8,043 nt of DNA, from NCBI GenBank assembly GCA_945871415.1, contig CAMBWG010000083.1, positions 1-8,043 of the forward strand, in the 5' to 3' direction. Shown here one piece after another: positions 6,237 through 8,043 of the stretch. A model generated the notes under the pieces. That model was given only the letters and a program-made list of their open reading frames with translations. It ran no database searches and was not told the DNA's origin. The position numbers and the translations under genes were made by a program. How positions within the stretch are numbered: the stretch's first letter is position 1; every line of letters starts with the position of its first letter. Source of the DNA: an uncultured Desulfovibrio sp. GTDB taxonomy: Bacteria; Desulfobacterota; Desulfovibrionia; Desulfovibrionales; Desulfovibrionaceae.

Positions 6237-6369
6237 AGCGTTTCAACTTTGAAAAAGGTGAAAGGCGAGGCGGCGGCACAGCGCCGCCCGGCCCGGAGAG
6301 AGAGAGCGCGCGCGGAAAAGCCGCGTTTTTCCCGCGAAACGACAGGCCGCATGATTTGAAAATGTTCTA
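6234..6369 (-). repeat. Dispersed MITE-like repeat, copy E (full, inverted, left hairpin deleted)
   Basis: This 136-base copy runs from the cyclase stop codon to the ABC-ATPase stop codon. Its termini TAGAGCGTTTCAA (6234-6246) and TTGAAAATGTTCTA (6356-6369) pair over 13 positions with two G-U pairs and one bulge. Inside are GGCGGCG/CGCCGCC (6269-6288), a dinucleotide expansion (GA)5(GC)4 at 6296-6313, and CGCGG-AAAAG-CCGCG followed by five T. Compared with copies A-C it lacks exactly the left hairpin. TA at both outer edges fits a TA target duplication. Confidence 0.92.
6311..6330 (+). terminator. Probable terminator inside repeat copy E
   Basis: CGCGG (6311-6315), loop AAAAG, CCGCG (6321-6325) and TTTTT (6326-6330) form a compact intrinsic-terminator shape, 75 bases past the cyclase stop. 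It would stop cyclase transcription before it runs antisense into the ABC-ATPase gene. The stem is only 5 bp but all G-C. Confidence 0.5.
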
Positions 6370-7344
6370 CTGGCCGTTTCTTTCTCCGGCGTGAAAGCAG
6401 GCGACGGCGTGCCGCGCATCAAGCGGACGCAGGGGCGGGGGGCTTGTGCGGCAGTCGTCCTGCGCGCGGGAGCAGCGGGGCGCAAAGGGGCAGCCCGGGG
6501 GAATCTGCCCCAGGGGCGGCACCGTGCCGGAAATGGCGGGCAGACGGCGCGCGCCCATAAGCGCGCGATCCGGCGCGCAGCGCAGCAGCCCCTGCGTGTA
6601 GGGATGGGCCGGATCGTCAAGCAGGGCTCCGGTATCGCCCCATTCCACCAGTCGCCCGGCGTACATGACGCCCACGCTGTCGGCCATCTGCCCCACCACG
6701 CTGAGATCGTGGGTGATGAGCAGCACGGCCATGCCGTTTTTGCGGCTCTGTTCATGAATCAGACGCAGAATCTGCCCCTGAATGGTGGCGTCGAGCGCCG
6801 TTGTGGGCTCGTCCGCCAGCAGCAGCGAAGGCGAGCAGGCCAGCGCGGCGGCAATCATGACCCGCTGACGCATGCCTCCCGAGAGGCGGTGAGGGTAGTC
6901 ATTGTAGCGGCTTTCGGGCGCGGGAATGCCCACTTCGCTGAAGAGCCGCAGGGTTTCGGTTCTGGCTTCCTCCCTGCTCATACCGAGATGCAGGCGCACC
7001 TGCCGGCCCACGCGCAGCACGGGATTAAGAGCCGTCATGGGCTCCTGAAAGATCATGGCCATGCAGGAGCCGCGCAGGCTGCGCAGGTGACGGGCGGGCA
7101 GAGCAAGCACGTCTTCCGTGCCCTTCGGCGTTTCCAGCAGGATACGCCCCGAGGCGCGGGCCCCTTCGGGCAGAAGGCCCATGACGGCGCGGGCCGTGAG
7201 GCTCTTGCCGCAGCCGGATTCCCCCACAAGGCAGACGATGCCGCCGCGCGGCACGGCAAGGGACAGATCGTGTACGGCGCGCAGGGGGCCGTCGTCGCCG
7301 GAAAAGTCGATATTGAGATGCTCGAGGCGCAGGACGTCAGTCAC
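6367..7344 (-). CDS. Peptide/nickel-type ABC transporter ATP-binding protein (OppD/DppD family)
   Basis: This 325-residue ATPase would power a peptide, dipeptide or nickel importer at the inner membrane. The motifs are complete: Walker A GESGCGKS (41-48), Q-loop Q100, signature LSGGM (154-158), Walker B LLLADE (174-179), D-loop TALD and switch H212. The C-terminal oligopeptide-type extension has CPFAPRC with cysteines C285, C291, C298 and C316, a spacing conserved in the family that could bind an iron-sulfur cluster (unverified recollection). The GTG at 7344 is chosen because family similarity (TDVLRLEHLNI) begins there and GGAG lies eight bases upstream. An upstream in-frame ATG at 7584 would overlap mlaA and read its antisense. 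No permease, binding protein or DppF-type partner is in view. The start lies only 25 bases after the mlaA terminator T-run, so its promoter must overlap mlaA or it depends on read-through. The stop TAG joins repeat copy E. Confidence 0.93.
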   Translation of the reverse strand: MTDVLRLEHLNIDFSGDDGPLRAVHDLSLAVPRGGIVCLVGESGCGKSLTARAVMGLLPEGARASGRILLETPKGTEDVLALPARHLRSLRGSCMAMIFQEPMTALNPVLRVGRQVRLHLGMSREEARTETLRLFSEVGIPAPESRYNDYPHRLSGGMRQRVMIAAALACSPSLLLADEPTTALDATIQGQILRLIHEQSRKNGMAVLLITHDLSVVGQMADSVGVMYAGRLVEWGDTGALLDDPAHPYTQGLLRCAPDRALMGARRLPAISGTVPPLGQIPPGCPFAPRCSRAQDDCRTSPPPLRPLDARHAVACFHAGERNGQ

Positions 7345-7368
7345 GGGCAGGGCTCCGGGGTTGAGAAG

Positions 7369-7406
7369 AAAAACAAGCCCTTTTGGCACGTGGTCAAAAG
7401 GGCTTG
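7369..7406 (-). terminator. mlaA: Rho-independent terminator of mlaA
   Basis: CAAGCCCTTTTG (7374-7385) pairs perfectly with CAAAAGGGCTTG (7395-7406) around a 9-base loop, giving a 12-bp stem. On the minus strand it is followed by five T residues (7373-7369). It begins 22 bases after the mlaA stop codon. Confidence 0.92.
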
Positions 7407-7427
7407 CGGATGAAAGGGGAAGGCCGG

Positions 7428-8043
7428 TCAGCGCAGTACCTGCTGATTGCGATAGTTGATGTAGGCTTCGCGGACGGCGATATAGGGGTCCACGGCTATG
7501 CCGCGCAGGCTGGTATAGGTGGACAGGGTTCCTTCCAGATCGTTGAAGCGCAGATAGAGTTCGCTGACCGTGGAAAGTTCCCACGGATAGACATAGAAGA
7601 AGGGATCCGCAACGCAGTCCCCGGCAAAGCCCACGGATTCGCGCAGGGAACTGGGCCCCAGGAAGGGCCAGACAATATAGACGCCGTACCCGATGCCCCA
7701 GCGGCCCAGCGTCTGGCCGAAGTCCTCGCCGCTGGGATCGTAGGGAACCAGCACCTTCTTGCCCGCGGCTACGTCAATGACGCCGAAACCGGCGGAAATA
7801 TTGGTGCAGAAGCGGCCCAGCTCCACAAAGGCGCCCTTGGCCTTGCCTTGCAGCAGATTGTTGATGAACCGTTTGGGAAAGCCCACATTGTTCCAGATAT
7901 TGCTCACGCCTTCGCGAATCTGACGCGGCATGACCTGCTGATAGGCCTCGAAGATCGGCTTTGCGATATGGACATAGAAAATGTCGTTGAAGGCAAACCA
8001 GAAGCGGTTCCAGGGCTCCAGCGGGTCATAGATGTCCGTGACG
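7428..8043 (-). CDS. mlaA: MlaA/VacJ outer-membrane lipid-asymmetry lipoprotein, partial
   Basis: The last 204 residues of MlaA are present; the N-terminus with the lipoprotein signal lies beyond the right edge. MlaA sits in the outer membrane and removes misplaced phospholipids from the outer leaflet, passing them to periplasmic MlaC. Family motifs are clear: DPLEPWNRFWFAFND near the visible start, GVSNIWNNVGFPKRFINNLLQGK, ELGRFCTNISAGFGVIDVA, EDFGQTLGRWGIGYGVYIVWPFLGPSSLRE and the aromatic DPFFYVYP region. The frame is open to the edge (first full codon 8042-8040), so the ATG at 7931 is internal. The protein ends soon after the core (YRNQQVLR) without the long acidic tail of some homologues. 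Other mla genes may lie upstream, outside the window. A strong terminator follows. Confidence 0.95.
   Translation of the reverse strand, partial: VTDIYDPLEPWNRFWFAFNDIFYVHIAKPIFEAYQQVMPRQIREGVSNIWNNVGFPKRFINNLLQGKAKGAFVELGRFCTNISAGFGVIDVAAGKKVLVPYDPSGEDFGQTLGRWGIGYGVYIVWPFLGPSSLRESVGFAGDCVADPFFYVYPWELSTVSELYLRFNDLEGTLSTYTSLRGIAVDPYIAVREAYINYRNQQVLR

Noticed and set aside
1181..6369. Repeats considered as a CRISPR array
   Set aside because: Copies are 100-150 bases, irregularly spaced, in both orientations, and have terminal inverted repeats; there are no cas genes.
6391..7413. 340-residue plus-strand open frame
   Set aside because: It is antisense to the ABC ATPase, whose motifs are complete on the other strand.
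7345..7584. N-terminal extension of the ABC ATPase to an ATG at 7584
   Set aside because: The extra 80 residues overlap mlaA and cross its terminator, and family similarity starts at the GTG at 7344 with a GGAG site.

Overview
The window looks like a chromosomal stretch from a GC-rich Gram-negative bacterium. The style of the proteins (3-isopropylmalate dehydrogenase, MlaA, PAS-GAF-GGDEF cyclase, a short tyrosine recombinase) and of the repeats suggests a sulfate-reducing or gut Desulfovibrionaceae member. That assignment is an inference from sequence feel, not from a search. MlaA implies a diderm envelope.

Layout: a leader hairpin and complete leuB (+), with a strong terminator; a small AT-rich exported ankyrin-repeat protein (-) with a good sigma-70 promoter; a tyrosine recombinase (-) with no other phage genes in view; an exported protein of unknown function (-); a 638-base intergenic region; a PAS-GAF-GGDEF diguanylate cyclase (+); a peptide/nickel-type ABC transporter ATPase (-); and the 3' part of mlaA (-), cut by the right edge and closed by a strong terminator. 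The genes do not form one pathway. They read as independent transcription units: leucine biosynthesis, envelope lipid transport, peptide import and c-di-GMP signalling, with a small accessory patch (ankyrin gene plus recombinase) between them.

The most notable content is not a gene. A dispersed repeat of about 136-148 bases occurs as three essentially full copies (1289-1436, 2083-2228 and, inverted, 6234-6369), two partial copies (1181-1233 and, inverted, 3486-3590), and a possible minimal relic (4472-4507). It has terminal inverted repeats of the form TAGAGCATTTTCA, probable TA target duplication, and two or three internal stem-loops, one of them supported by compensatory base changes between copies. 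It encodes no protein. It behaves like a miniature inverted-repeat (MITE-like) element that settles at gene 3' ends. The copy at 6234-6369 exactly fills the gap between two convergent genes, and its two ends form both TAG stop codons. The leuB stop codon is likewise fused to the start of a copy. Copies also bracket the ankyrin gene (direct orientation) and the recombinase gene (inverted orientation).
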